Shown: positions 1 to 6,922, counted from the first letter of the stretch. The stretch: 14,594 nt of DNA from JADLEX01 sp964586775 (GCA_964586775.1 CAZPJD010000065.1:1-14594); one strand, 5' to 3'. Numbers and translations are program-made. The notes: generated by a model from the sequence alone, not told the origin.

Positions 1-219
1 CGCCCACGACGCCAGGTGGCGATGCGACGGGAAACGGCTCATGTCCGCACCGATCTCCGCGATGATCGAGGCGGCGGCGGTCGCGGACACTCCCGGAATC
101 GTCTGAAGACGGCGGGCCGCTTCCTCGAAAGGGCGCATCAACTCCTCGATTTGACCGTCACAACGCACCACCGATTCGTCCAGCTCGTCCAGGTGAGGCA
201 TCAACTGCGAAATATCCGT
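1..219 (-). pseudogene. IS110-family transposase, C-terminal domain remnant (runs off left edge)
   Basis: Read on the minus strand, this stretch gives a protein with the hallmark of the IS110/IS116/IS902 transposase C-terminal domain (Transposase_20). A helix of the form HLDELDESV...CDGQIEEL leads into LQTIPGVSATAAASIIAEIG and then DMSRFPSHRHLASWA. IS110 enzymes are DEDD/serine transposases guided by a bridge RNA. The frame is closed by TGA at 220-222, immediately upstream of the first recognisable residues, so the N-terminal RuvC-like catalytic half is missing and the copy cannot be active alone. An in-frame ATG at 199-201 could be taken as a start by automatic annotation, but it lies mid-domain. 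What lies beyond the left edge cannot be seen. Family assignment is confident; the pseudogene status rests on the missing N-terminus. Confidence 0.8.
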
Positions 220-222
220 TCA

Positions 223-271
223 ATTCATCCCTCATCATTCAATATTCGTCATTCATCACTCGTCACTCGCC
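223..271. repeat. Degenerate 7-bp tandem repeat, about seven units
   Basis: Seven consecutive heptamers can be read from 223: ATTCATC, CCTCATC, ATTCAAT, ATTCGTC, ATTCATC, ACTCGTC, ACTCGCC. The consensus is roughly (A/C)(T/C)TC(A/G)TC. The block is clearly less GC-rich than its surroundings. It lies exactly between the break in the IS110 remnant and the amidase remnant. Short heptameric tandem repeats of this type occur in intergenic DNA of several bacterial groups and can arise by slippage. No function can be assigned. Confidence 0.7.
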
Positions 272-288
272 GTGTCGCGTCACGTCGC

Positions 289-382
289 CTACGCCTCGTC
301 CGGCGGCACCCAGCCGCCGAACGCGCGTTCGAGTTCCAGCGCGGCGGCGACCGTCAAGTGGTCGTTGCCGGGGACGGACGCG
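289..382 (-). pseudogene. Remnant of an amidase gene 3' end (last 30 codons plus stop)
   Basis: These 94 bases match the 3' end of the intact amidase gene at 1716-1809, same orientation, with four mismatches (325, 373, 376, 379). On the minus strand they encode the tail from ASVPGNDHLTV to GGWVPPDEA and the same TAG stop. All four mismatches fall in third codon positions and are synonymous. Similarity ends abruptly at 382/383 on one side and at the stop codon on the other. The piece therefore looks like what is left of a second, slightly diverged amidase gene rather than a fresh copy of the first. It has no start and no other part of the enzyme. Confidence 0.8.
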
Positions 383-383
383 C

Positions 384-411
384 TTGATCGATCGCCGACT
401 TCGGCTATTAT
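384..411 (+). promoter_or_regulatory. Candidate sigma-70 promoter of the ATPase gene
   Basis: TTGATC (384-389) and TATTAT (406-411) are separated by 16 bp, a fair match to TTGACA/TATAAT in otherwise GC-rich DNA. The predicted transcript would begin about 418-420, some 30 nt before the ATPase start codon. The promoter begins directly after the amidase remnant ends. Inferred from sequence only. Confidence 0.45.
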
Positions 412-418
412 GCAGTGG

Positions 419-430
419 TAATGCACATTA
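419..430. promoter_or_regulatory. 12-bp inverted repeat at the predicted transcription start (possible operator)
   Basis: TAATGCACATTA has perfect 5-bp arms (TAATG/CATTA) around a CA centre. It sits about 7 bp downstream of the candidate -10 box, where a bound repressor would block initiation. No cognate regulator is encoded next to it. The palindrome is seen; the operator role is speculative. Confidence 0.25.
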
Positions 431-449
431 GCCGAGTCCGGATTTGTCG

Positions 450-1673
450 ATGACTTACCTCGCGCGCTCCATCGAAGGATTCGTCAAACGTGCCTCCCGA
501 CAGTTCCCCGTCGTGCTCGTGACGGGGGCGAGGCAAGTGGGTAGGACGACACTGCTGCGCCGGCTGTGCGAGAAACGGCGCCGGTACGTGACGCTGGACG
601 ATCCCTTGGCCCTCGCGCTCGCCCGCGACGACCCGGCTCTGTTCCTCCAACGCTTTCGGCCTCCGCTGCTCATCGACGAAATCCAGTATGCCCCGAACCT
701 GATGCCCCTCATCAAGATGGAGTCCGATCTGAGCGGCGGCAGGGGCTTGTTCTGGCTCACGGGGTCCCAGCCCTTTCCGTTGATGCGCGGCGTCTCCGAG
801 TCCCTCGCCGGGCGCGTCGCCGTGGTGCGTTTGATGGGGTTCTCGCATGCCGAGGCGACCGGACGGGGAACGCGCGCGGCGCCATTTCTGCCGGGCGACC
901 GATCAAAGCGTCGTCACGCCTTGCCCGAGCCGCTGGGCCTGCGCGACCTCTACCGCCAGATCTGGCGCGGATCGTTTCCGGCCGTGATCGCGAACGGGGC
1001 CATCGATCGGGATCTGTTCTACGGGTCCTACATCCAGTCCTATCTGCAACGGGACGTGCGGGATCTGGCGCGCGTCGGCGACGAGCGCGCGTTTCTCCGA
1101 TTCGTCCGCGCATGCGCCGCGCGGACCGGGCAACTCCTGAATCTCGCCGAACTGGCGCGCGACGCGGACGTGGCTCCCAACACCGCGAAGACCTGGCTGT
1201 CGGTTCTCGAAAGCTCGGGGCTGGTGTTCGGGCTCGAGCCGTATCTCACGAACGTGACCAAGCGTCTGGTCAAGACGCCCAAACTCTATTTCTCCGATAC
1301 CGGCCTGTGCGCCTACCTGACCGAGTGGTCGAGCCCCGAGACGCTGGAGGCGGGCGCCATGTCCGGCGCCATTCTCGAAACCTGGGTGGTCGCGGAAATC
1401 CTGAAAAGCTACGCCCACGCGGGGCTTCGCGCGCCGCTATATCACTACCGCGACAAGGATCGGAAGGAGATCGATCTCCTGATCGTGAGGGACGGGATCG
1501 TCCATCCGGTCGAGATCAAGAAGACCGCGTCACCGGACCGGGGGGACGTGCGCAACTTCGAGTGTCTGGACAAGCTCGGCCTCAAGGTGGGCGCCGGCGC
1601 AGTGATCTGCCTCGTCCAGCAGGACTGGCCGCTAACGCCGACGGTCCGCGCTCTTCCGGCATCGTGGATCTAG
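450..1673 (+). CDS. AAA_14/DUF4143-family ATPase with Walker A Lys-to-Arg change
   Basis: The protein has about 407 residues and the layout of the AAA_14 plus DUF4143 family. This is a common, often horizontally moved group of bacterial and archaeal ATPases whose cellular role is not established. The P-loop is GARQVGRTT (residues 26-34), with Arg32 (AGG at 543-545) where the family has lysine. Walker B is LLIDEIQ (Asp76, Glu77) and the sensor-like LTGSQ follows. A wHTH-like segment (LLNLAELARDADVAPNTAKTW) precedes a PD-(D/E)XK-type fold at the C-terminus, with KEIDLL (Glu340, Asp342) and VEIKK (Glu355, Lys357). The ATG at 450 is preferred; TTG at 444 is in frame. Neither has a strong ribosome site. 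The gene stands alone between two direct repeats of an amidase tail, which suggests a moved or rearranged cassette. Confidence 0.85.
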   Translation: MTYLARSIEGFVKRASRQFPVVLVTGARQVGRTTLLRRLCEKRRRYVTLDDPLALALARDDPALFLQRFRPPLLIDEIQYAPNLMPLIKMESDLSGGRGLFWLTGSQPFPLMRGVSESLAGRVAVVRLMGFSHAEATGRGTRAAPFLPGDRSKRRHALPEPLGLRDLYRQIWRGSFPAVIANGAIDRDLFYGSYIQSYLQRDVRDLARVGDERAFLRFVRACAARTGQLLNLAELARDADVAPNTAKTWLSVLESSGLVFGLEPYLTNVTKRLVKTPKLYFSDTGLCAYLTEWSSPETLEAGAMSGAILETWVVAEILKSYAHAGLRAPLYHYRDKDRKEIDLLIVRDGIVHPVEIKKTASPDRGDVRNFECLDKLGLKVGAGAVICLVQQDWPLTPTVRALPASWI

Positions 1674-1715
1674 GGCGAGTCCCGCATCGCTTCGCGCTGA
1701 ACGACGGCGGCTTCG

Positions 1716-3155
1716 CTACGCCTCGTCCGGCGGCACCCAGCCGCCGAACGCTCGTTCGAGTTCCAGCGCGGCGGCGACCGTCAAGTGGTCGTTGCCGGGA
1801 ACCGATGCGACCTGCATCCCCAGTGGCAGGTGGTGGTGGTTCAGGCCGAGCGGGACCTGCGTGACGGGGAAGGTCATCACGTTTAAGACAGCCGTGTAGA
1901 CCCAGTTGAACGGACGCAAGAGCGGCATGTTGTGCCTCGGCGCGGGATAGGCGTGGGACGGGAAGAACATCAGCCCGTTCGGCCCGATCGCCTCTTCCAG
2001 TTCCTCGCGCAGGATGCGGCCTTCCTCGACGAATCGTTCGGCGCGTTTCGGCGTGAATTTCGGGAAGACCTCCATGATCGCCAGTACGAGCGCCGGGATC
2101 GTGTGATCGCTCGCGCCGACGCACCACTTCATCAGTTCCCACAGGCGGGGGATCTCGCGACCTTCGCCCATCGAGGCGCAGAAACTCTGCTCGCCCGACG
2201 CCGCGAGCATCGACGACCAGATCATGAATGCCTGCTTCATCCGATGAAAACGCATCGTCTTGATCGTCGCGCCGAGGCGCTCAAAGTGTTCGGCGGCTTT
2301 TTTCTGGACGACCTGCAGATCCATGCTCACGCGGATGCCCGAGTTGTCGGGCACGTTCAGGATGCGCACGGATTTCCAATCGACGCTTTGCGGATCGCCG
2401 AGCGGCATTTCGCGGCACCAGGCGTCGCCCTCGGCGGGACCCTTCATGATGTTCACGAGGGGCCACAGGTCTTCGGCGCGGCGGCAGATGGGGCCCGTGG
2501 ACAGATACATGTTGGAGATGCCTTTGGGCACCGGGTGCTGGCCGATGTTGGGGATCAGTCCACCGCTACACTTGTGACCGAAGACGCCGTTGAAAAACGA
2601 CGGCATGCGGATCGAGCCGCCGATGTCCGCGCCGAGGCCGAAGGGCGACGCGCCCGAGCCGATGATCGCGCCCTCGCCGCCGGAGCTGCCGCCGACGATG
2701 TGCGCAGCGTTGTAGGGGTTGCGTGTGCGTCCGTAGACCGTGTTGTGGGTCTCCATCCACATGCACAGTTCGGGGATGTTCGTCACGCCCATCGGGATCG
2801 CGCCGGCCTCGCGCATGCGACGCACCGTGATGGCGTCGCGGTCGGCGACGATGCCGCGCCGCCGAGCGAGACCCGACGTATTCGGCATGCCCGTGAGCCA
2901 AAACGCCTCTTTGATGGTGCACGGAACGCCGTGATAGGTCGGCACTCGCTCGGGTCCGACCTTGGCGAGCGTGCGATCCGCCTCGCGCGCCTCATCCATG
3001 GCGGCGTCGAAACGATCCTTTACAACGGCGTTGAGGACGGGATTGACCTGCCGGACGAGATCGATGTGCGTCGCGACGACCTCGGCGGAGGTCGCCTCCC
3101 GCTCGCGGATTTTTCTCGCGAGTTCGAGACCCGAAAGTTTCAACAGGGGATGCAC
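1716..3155 (-). CDS. Amidase-signature hydrolase, FAAH-like
   Basis: A protein of 479 residues with the full amidase signature fold, hydrolysing an amide (or ester) bond through a Ser-cisSer-Lys triad. The triad is visible as Lys82 (TIKEA), cis-Ser157 (GGSSGGEGA) and nucleophile Ser181 (ADIGGSIRMP). The gaps of 75 and 24 residues equal those of mammalian FAAH (Lys142, Ser217, Ser241). The substrate is unknown; FAAH-type enzymes take fatty acid amides, but bacterial relatives vary. The open frame extends much further upstream, but that extension does not resemble the family. I chose the second of two tandem GTG codons because GAGGTG (3161-3166) lies 5 nt before it, and the protein then opens with a normal family N-terminus (HPLLKLSGLELARKIR). 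The gene converges on the ATPase gene with a 42-bp gap. Its last 94 bases recur at 289-382. Confidence 0.88.
   Translation of the reverse strand: MHPLLKLSGLELARKIREREATSAEVVATHIDLVRQVNPVLNAVVKDRFDAAMDEAREADRTLAKVGPERVPTYHGVPCTIKEAFWLTGMPNTSGLARRRGIVADRDAITVRRMREAGAIPMGVTNIPELCMWMETHNTVYGRTRNPYNAAHIVGGSSGGEGAIIGSGASPFGLGADIGGSIRMPSFFNGVFGHKCSGGLIPNIGQHPVPKGISNMYLSTGPICRRAEDLWPLVNIMKGPAEGDAWCREMPLGDPQSVDWKSVRILNVPDNSGIRVSMDLQVVQKKAAEHFERLGATIKTMRFHRMKQAFMIWSSMLAASGEQSFCASMGEGREIPRLWELMKWCVGASDHTIPALVLAIMEVFPKFTPKRAERFVEEGRILREELEEAIGPNGLMFFPSHAYPAPRHNMPLLRPFNWVYTAVLNVMTFPVTQVPLGLNHHHLPLGMQVASVPGNDHLTVAAALELERAFGGWVPPDEA
1728..1746. repeat. Perfect 7-bp stem-loop in the amidase 3' end, duplicated at 301-319
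   Basis: CGGCGGC, loop ACCCA, GCCGCCG forms a perfect hairpin inside the codons for GGWVPP near the amidase stop. The same hairpin is intact in the remnant copy. There is no T-run after it, so it is not a standard terminator. It may simply follow from the codons used, or it may mark a recombination or insertion target. Confidence 0.4.
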
Positions 3156-3249
3156 CACGTCACCTCGGATTTCATTGGAAAAATCGATCGCGCGCCCGCC
3201 GGTACGATAGTCGCGCCACGCGAAAGTGCAAGTTTGATCCGGTCGAAGT

Positions 3250-3369
3250 TCAGTTCGTCTGGACCGATGCGAAGATGCGATCGGCTTCGGCGAGGATGGT
3301 GTCGAAGCCGCGCGGATCGGCGTGACCGTGCACGCACCCGCAGCCGATGCCGGGCCGCCCTGAGCCCAA
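3250..3369 (-). pseudogene. Possible C-terminal remnant or 39-residue small ORF, unknown
   Basis: On the minus strand a frame ending in TGA at 3250-3252 shows coding-like composition, with nearly all third codon positions G or C. It gives a sensible protein tail containing GCGCVHGHADPRGFD and ILAEADRIFASVQTN. A TTG at 3367-3369 preceded by GGTGA could be a start for a 39-residue protein. More likely this is the end of a larger gene whose upstream part has been lost, since the frame upstream becomes low-quality sequence. I do not recognise the family. The Cys-x-Cys-x-His-x-His cluster could bind metal, but this is only a guess. It lies 94 bp upstream of the amidase start on the same strand. 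Confidence 0.3.
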
Positions 3370-3544
3370 CTTGTGATCACCGCGAGACGTACCCCCGCTT
3401 TTTTCGCGCGGGATCCACATCGAGTTTCTCCCGAACGATTTCCATCGGGCAACCGAATCCCGACCATTCCCACCCCCGGGATTCACTTTTTTCGCGACAC
3501 CGAATATTTCCGTCCCTCAATTGGGATGAAGCTTGCCCGCGGGA

Positions 3545-3573
3545 TTGACACGAAACGTGGAAATCCTTAAGAA
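3545..3573 (+). promoter_or_regulatory. Candidate promoter of the PNPOx-like gene
   Basis: A perfect -35 box TTGACA (3545-3550) is followed after 17 bp by TAAGAA (3568-3573), a weak -10, inside a locally AT-rich stretch. Transcription would start near 3580, about 55 nt before the preferred start codon. The -35 match is strong, the -10 poor. Confidence 0.35.
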
Positions 3574-3636
3574 AAATCAAGGAATTCGTGGAATTCCCGC
3601 GCTGTGTCCATTCGCTCCCTCCGGGTCGAGGCTCAC

Positions 3637-4086
3637 TTGGAAATCGACGAATCCCAGGCGATCGACGCATCCGCGAAACTCCTTTCCGGGCAGCGAATCG
3701 CCGTTCTCGCGACGAGCGACACCGGGCATCCGCACACGACGTTGATCGTTTTCGCGTCGGGCGAAGACCTGCGCACGCTCGTGTTTTTTCTCGACCGTGA
3801 GCACCAGACCTATCGCAATCTGAAGGCCGACGGCCGCGTTTCGCTGATGATCGACGCGCGCGTCGGAGCCGACGACATTTGGTCCGTCGAGGCCCTGCGC
3901 ATCAATGGCGTGGCGTGGGAGCTGAAAATCGGCCCCGAGCGCGACCGGTTGCGCGCACGTTATCTGGAAAAAAATCCCGATATGGAGCCTTTCAGCGGTG
4001 AGAACACCACCGCGATGTTCAAGGTCACGGTGGATGCGGCCCGGTACATCCGAAGTTTCGCGGAGTCTTTTGACGTCGGGATTTGA
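3637..4086 (+). CDS. Pyridoxamine 5'-phosphate oxidase-like FMN-binding split-barrel protein
   Basis: A protein of about 149 residues with the PNPOx-like split beta-barrel pattern. RIAVLATSDTGHPHTTLIVFA is the first strand pair, and LVFFLDREHQTYRNLKADGRVSLMID is the region that contacts flavin phosphate in relatives. VEALRINGVAWEL and a short helical tail follow. Members bind FMN, F420 or haem, and many have unknown substrates; this is not the classical PdxH. The start is a choice. TTG at 3637 has GAGG five bases upstream (3628-3631) and gives a normal N-terminus. GTG at 3604 would add 11 residues but has no ribosome site. The stop lies in the loop of a GC-rich hairpin, and ppdK follows 105 bp later on the same strand. 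Cofactor and substrate cannot be read from sequence. Confidence 0.7.
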   Translation: MEIDESQAIDASAKLLSGQRIAVLATSDTGHPHTTLIVFASGEDLRTLVFFLDREHQTYRNLKADGRVSLMIDARVGADDIWSVEALRINGVAWELKIGPERDRLRARYLEKNPDMEPFSGENTTAMFKVTVDAARYIRSFAESFDVGI

Positions 4087-4094
4087 CCCCGACG
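4074..4094 (+). terminator. GC-rich hairpin around the PNPOx-like stop codon
   Basis: CGTCGGG (4074-4080) pairs perfectly with CCCGACG (4088-4094), with a 7-nt loop that contains the TGA stop. No T-run follows, so it is not a typical intrinsic terminator. It could attenuate or protect an mRNA end, or be chance. Confidence 0.25.
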
Positions 4095-4191
4095 AATTCC
4101 CGTTGAAAATGCTTGGGCGTGGGTGGGGACGGTTCCTTGGCGGCTGTGGTGTGATTCGAGTAGCAGCGGTTTTTCCGCAAGGGGTGAGCAC

Positions 4192-6912
4192 ATGGCGAAG
4201 TACGTTTACCAGTTCGGAGGCGGCCGGTCCGACGGCAAGGCCGAGATGAAAAACCTCCTGGGCGGCAAGGGCGCCAACCTGGCCGAGATGAGCAATCTCG
4301 GCATTCCCGTCCCCGCGGGATTCACGATCACGACCGAGGTCTGCACCTACTATTACCGAAATAAAAATTCGTATCCCGCCGAGATCGAGGCGCAGGTCAA
4401 CGCCGCGCTGGCCGCCGTCGAGAAGATCATGGGGCGCAAATTCGGCGATCCCGACAACGCGCTGCTCGTGTCGGTCCGCTCGGGCGCCCGCGCGTCGATG
4501 CCCGGAATGATGGACACGGTGCTGAACCTCGGTATCAACGACGCCATCGTGAAGGGGCTCGCGAAGCGCAACGAGCGCGCGGCGTGGGATTGCTACCGCC
4601 GGTTCGTGCAGATGTACGGCGATGTCGTGCTCGGCCTGCGGCCGGTGGAGAAGACCGAGATCGACCCCTTCGAGGCGATCATCGAGCGCGTCAAGCACAA
4701 ACGACGCATCACGCAGGACCTCGACATGACCATCGAGGACCTTCAGGAACTCGTCCGCCTTTTCAAGATCGAGATCAAAAAACGCACGGGCCGTGATTTT
4801 CCCGAGGATCCCCGCGCGCAACTCTGGGGCGCGATTGGCGCGGTGTTCGGGTCGTGGATGAACGACCGGGCGAAGGTTTATCGACGGCTGAACCGCATCC
4901 CCGAGGATTGGGGAACGGCGGTCAACGTGCAATCGATGGTGTACGGCAATATGGGCGACGACTGCGCGACCGGCGTCGGCTTTTCTCGCGATCCCGCCAG
5001 CGGCGCGAAGCTGCTCTACGGAGAGTACCTGACAAACGCGCAGGGCGAGGACGTCGTCGCGGGTATCCGCACGCCCAAGCCGATCGAGCAACTCAAGAAG
5101 GAGATGCCGGCGGCGTACAAGGAACTCGACGCGATCGTGACCAAGCTCGAACGCCACTATCGCGACATTCAGGACATCGAATTCACCATCGAGGCCGGGC
5201 GGTTGTGGATGCTCCAGTGCCGCGTCGGCAAGCGCACGGGTTTCGCCGCGTGCCGCATCGCCGTCGATCTCGTGAAGGAAGGACTGGCGACGCCCGAGGA
5301 CGCGCTGGTGCGTCTCGTGCCCGACGCCAACGCCCTCGATCAGTTGCTCAAACCGGTCTTCGATCCCAAGGACAAGAATCGCGCGAAGGGCGAGGGCCGG
5401 CTCGTCGCCAAGGGACTCGCCGCCGGACCCGGCGCGGCCTGCGGACGCATCGCGTTTCACGCGGAAGACGCGGTGGCACTCGCGGCCAAGGGCGAGCCGG
5501 TGGTGCTCGTGCGAATGGAGACGAGCCCGGAGGACATCCGCGGAATGGACGCCGCCCTCGGCATTCTCACCGCGCGCGGCGGGCAGACCTCGCACGCGGC
5601 GCTGGTGGCGCGGCAGATGGGCAAGGTCTGTGTGGCGGGTTGCTCCGAGCTTGTCATCAACTACGCGACCGGAAAGATGAACGTGAAGGGCAAGATGGTA
5701 CGCGCCGGCGATTTCATCAGCATCGACGGATTCACCGGCGAGGTGATGATCGGCCAGGTCAAGGTCATGCCGTCCGAGGTCAAACAGGCACTCTTCGGGA
5801 AAGGGCAGGCGGCCGCCAAGGCGCGCAAGTCGGTGACGTTCGTCGCGTACGATCAGCTCATGAAGTGGGCCGACCGGCATCGCCGCCTACGCATTCGCAC
5901 CAACGCAGACCAACCCGATCAGGCGGCTGAGGCCGTCGTGTACGGCGCCGAAGGCATCGGACTGTGCCGCACCGAACACATGTTCTTCGGCGGCGATCGC
6001 ATCGTCGCCGTTCGCGAGATGATCATCGCCGACGATCTCAAGGGCCGCGAAAAGGCCCTCGCCAAGCTGCTTCCGTATCAGCGCAAGGATTTCGTCGGCA
6101 TTTTCCGCGCGATGGGTGCGCGCCCGGTGACCGTGCGCCTGCTCGATCCGCCGCTGCACGAGTTCCTGCCGCACACGAAAAAAGAGGTCGAGGAACTCGC
6201 CCGCGTCGTTGGCCTGCCCGCGAGGCTCGTCGCGACCAAGGTGCAGGCGCTGCACGAAGCGAACCCGATGCTCGGCCATCGCGGCTGCCGCCTCGGCATC
6301 ACCTATCCCGAGATCTACCTGATGCAGGTGCGGGCCATCGTCGAGGCCGCCGTCGCGGTGCGAAAGAAGTATCGTGTGGCGTGTGTGCCCGAAATCATGA
6401 TCCCGCTCGTCGGCACCTACAAGGAACTCGCCATTCTGCGCGAGCGCTGCGAGGCGCTGGCCGTCGACATTCTGAAGAAGTCCAGGGCCGAGATCGAAAT
6501 TCCCATCGGGACCATGATCGAGCTTCCGCGCGCGGCGGTCACCGCCGATCGCATCGCGTCGGTGGCCGACTTCTTCAGCTTCGGCACCAACGACCTGACG
6601 CAGACCACCTTCGGGCTCTCGCGCGACGACGCCGGCAAGTTCCTGCCGTTCTACGTCGAGAACGACATCCTGCCCGAGGATCCCTTCGTCTCGATCGACG
6701 TCGACGGCGTCGGCGCGCTCGTGGCGATGGGCGTCGAGAAGGGCCGGTCGGTCAACGGCAAGCTCAAGGTGGGAATCTGCGGCGAACACGGCGGAGATCC
6801 CCGAAGCGTGCATTTCTTCCACAAAACCGGCCTCGACTATGTGTCCTGCTCGCCGTCGCGCCTACCCATTGCGCGTCTGGCGGCGGCGCAGGCGGCCATC
6901 GCGAATCGATAG
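4192..6912 (+). CDS. ppdK: Pyruvate, phosphate dikinase
   Basis: A 906-residue enzyme that interconverts pyruvate, ATP and Pi with PEP, AMP and PPi in the cytoplasm. The N-terminal ATP-grasp part shows GGKGANLAEM and SVRSGARASMPGMMDT. The swivelling phosphohistidine domain carries GGQTSHAALVARQMGK, with catalytic His468 and the neighbouring threonine (Thr466) that is the regulatory site in plant enzymes. The C-terminal PEP/pyruvate barrel shows GIGLCRTEHMFF, PEIMIPLVGT, FGTNDLTQTTFG and GICGEHGGDP, with catalytic Cys863. Length matches the family. ATG at 4192 is chosen because AAGGGG lies 7 nt upstream and the protein then opens with the usual KYVYQFGGG; the frame extends further upstream without family similarity. 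eno follows after 10 bp, so the two are likely one operon. Confidence 0.97.
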   Translation: MAKYVYQFGGGRSDGKAEMKNLLGGKGANLAEMSNLGIPVPAGFTITTEVCTYYYRNKNSYPAEIEAQVNAALAAVEKIMGRKFGDPDNALLVSVRSGARASMPGMMDTVLNLGINDAIVKGLAKRNERAAWDCYRRFVQMYGDVVLGLRPVEKTEIDPFEAIIERVKHKRRITQDLDMTIEDLQELVRLFKIEIKKRTGRDFPEDPRAQLWGAIGAVFGSWMNDRAKVYRRLNRIPEDWGTAVNVQSMVYGNMGDDCATGVGFSRDPASGAKLLYGEYLTNAQGEDVVAGIRTPKPIEQLKKEMPAAYKELDAIVTKLERHYRDIQDIEFTIEAGRLWMLQCRVGKRTGFAACRIAVDLVKEGLATPEDALVRLVPDANALDQLLKPVFDPKDKNRAKGEGRLVAKGLAAGPGAACGRIAFHAEDAVALAAKGEPVVLVRMETSPEDIRGMDAALGILTARGGQTSHAALVARQMGKVCVAGCSELVINYATGKMNVKGKMVRAGDFISIDGFTGEVMIGQVKVMPSEVKQALFGKGQAAAKARKSVTFVAYDQLMKWADRHRRLRIRTNADQPDQAAEAVVYGAEGIGLCRTEHMFFGGDRIVAVREMIIADDLKGREKALAKLLPYQRKDFVGIFRAMGARPVTVRLLDPPLHEFLPHTKKEVEELARVVGLPARLVATKVQALHEANPMLGHRGCRLGITYPEIYLMQVRAIVEAAVAVRKKYRVACVPEIMIPLVGTYKELAILRERCEALAVDILKKSRAEIEIPIGTMIELPRAAVTADRIASVADFFSFGTNDLTQTTFGLSRDDAGKFLPFYVENDILPEDPFVSIDVDGVGALVAMGVEKGRSVNGKLKVGICGEHGGDPRSVHFFHKTGLDYVSCSPSRLPIARLAAAQAAIANR

Positions 6913-6922
6913 GGGAAAAACC

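Larger units (their letters stand above)
3156..3636. other. Intergenic region between divergent amidase and PNPOx-like genes
   Basis: About 480 bp with no convincing complete gene. The part next to the amidase (3250-3369) may be a coding remnant on the minus strand, listed separately. From about 3380 to 3600 the DNA is less GC-rich than the genes around it. It holds two copies of CTTTTTTCGCG (3398-3408 and 3486-3496) and a GGAATTC repeat pair with a 2-bp gap near 3581-3596. A candidate plus-strand promoter starts at 3545. No terminator with a T-run and no RNA gene were seen. Confidence 0.6.

Noticed and set aside
450..1673. ATPase as part of a toxin-antitoxin or defence system
   Set aside because: No partner gene, antitoxin or restriction/defence gene adjoins it; the family is common and its function is not established, so such a label would be a guess.
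3391..3411. CCCGC/GCGGG hairpin with a T-rich loop near 3396-3411
   Set aside because: The T-run is in the loop rather than after the stem, so it does not fit an intrinsic terminator.
3156..3473. N-terminal extension of the amidase frame upstream to 3473
   Set aside because: The added residues do not resemble any amidase N-terminus, and GAGGTG sits at the right distance before the GTG at 3155.
1932..3548. A 538-codon plus-strand frame opposite the amidase
   Set aside because: Shadow of the amidase, which has an intact triad and a good ribosome site.
3577..5880. A 767-codon minus-strand frame opposite ppdK
   Set aside because: It has the composition of an antisense shadow in GC-rich DNA, no recognisable domain, and the opposite strand encodes a complete PPDK.
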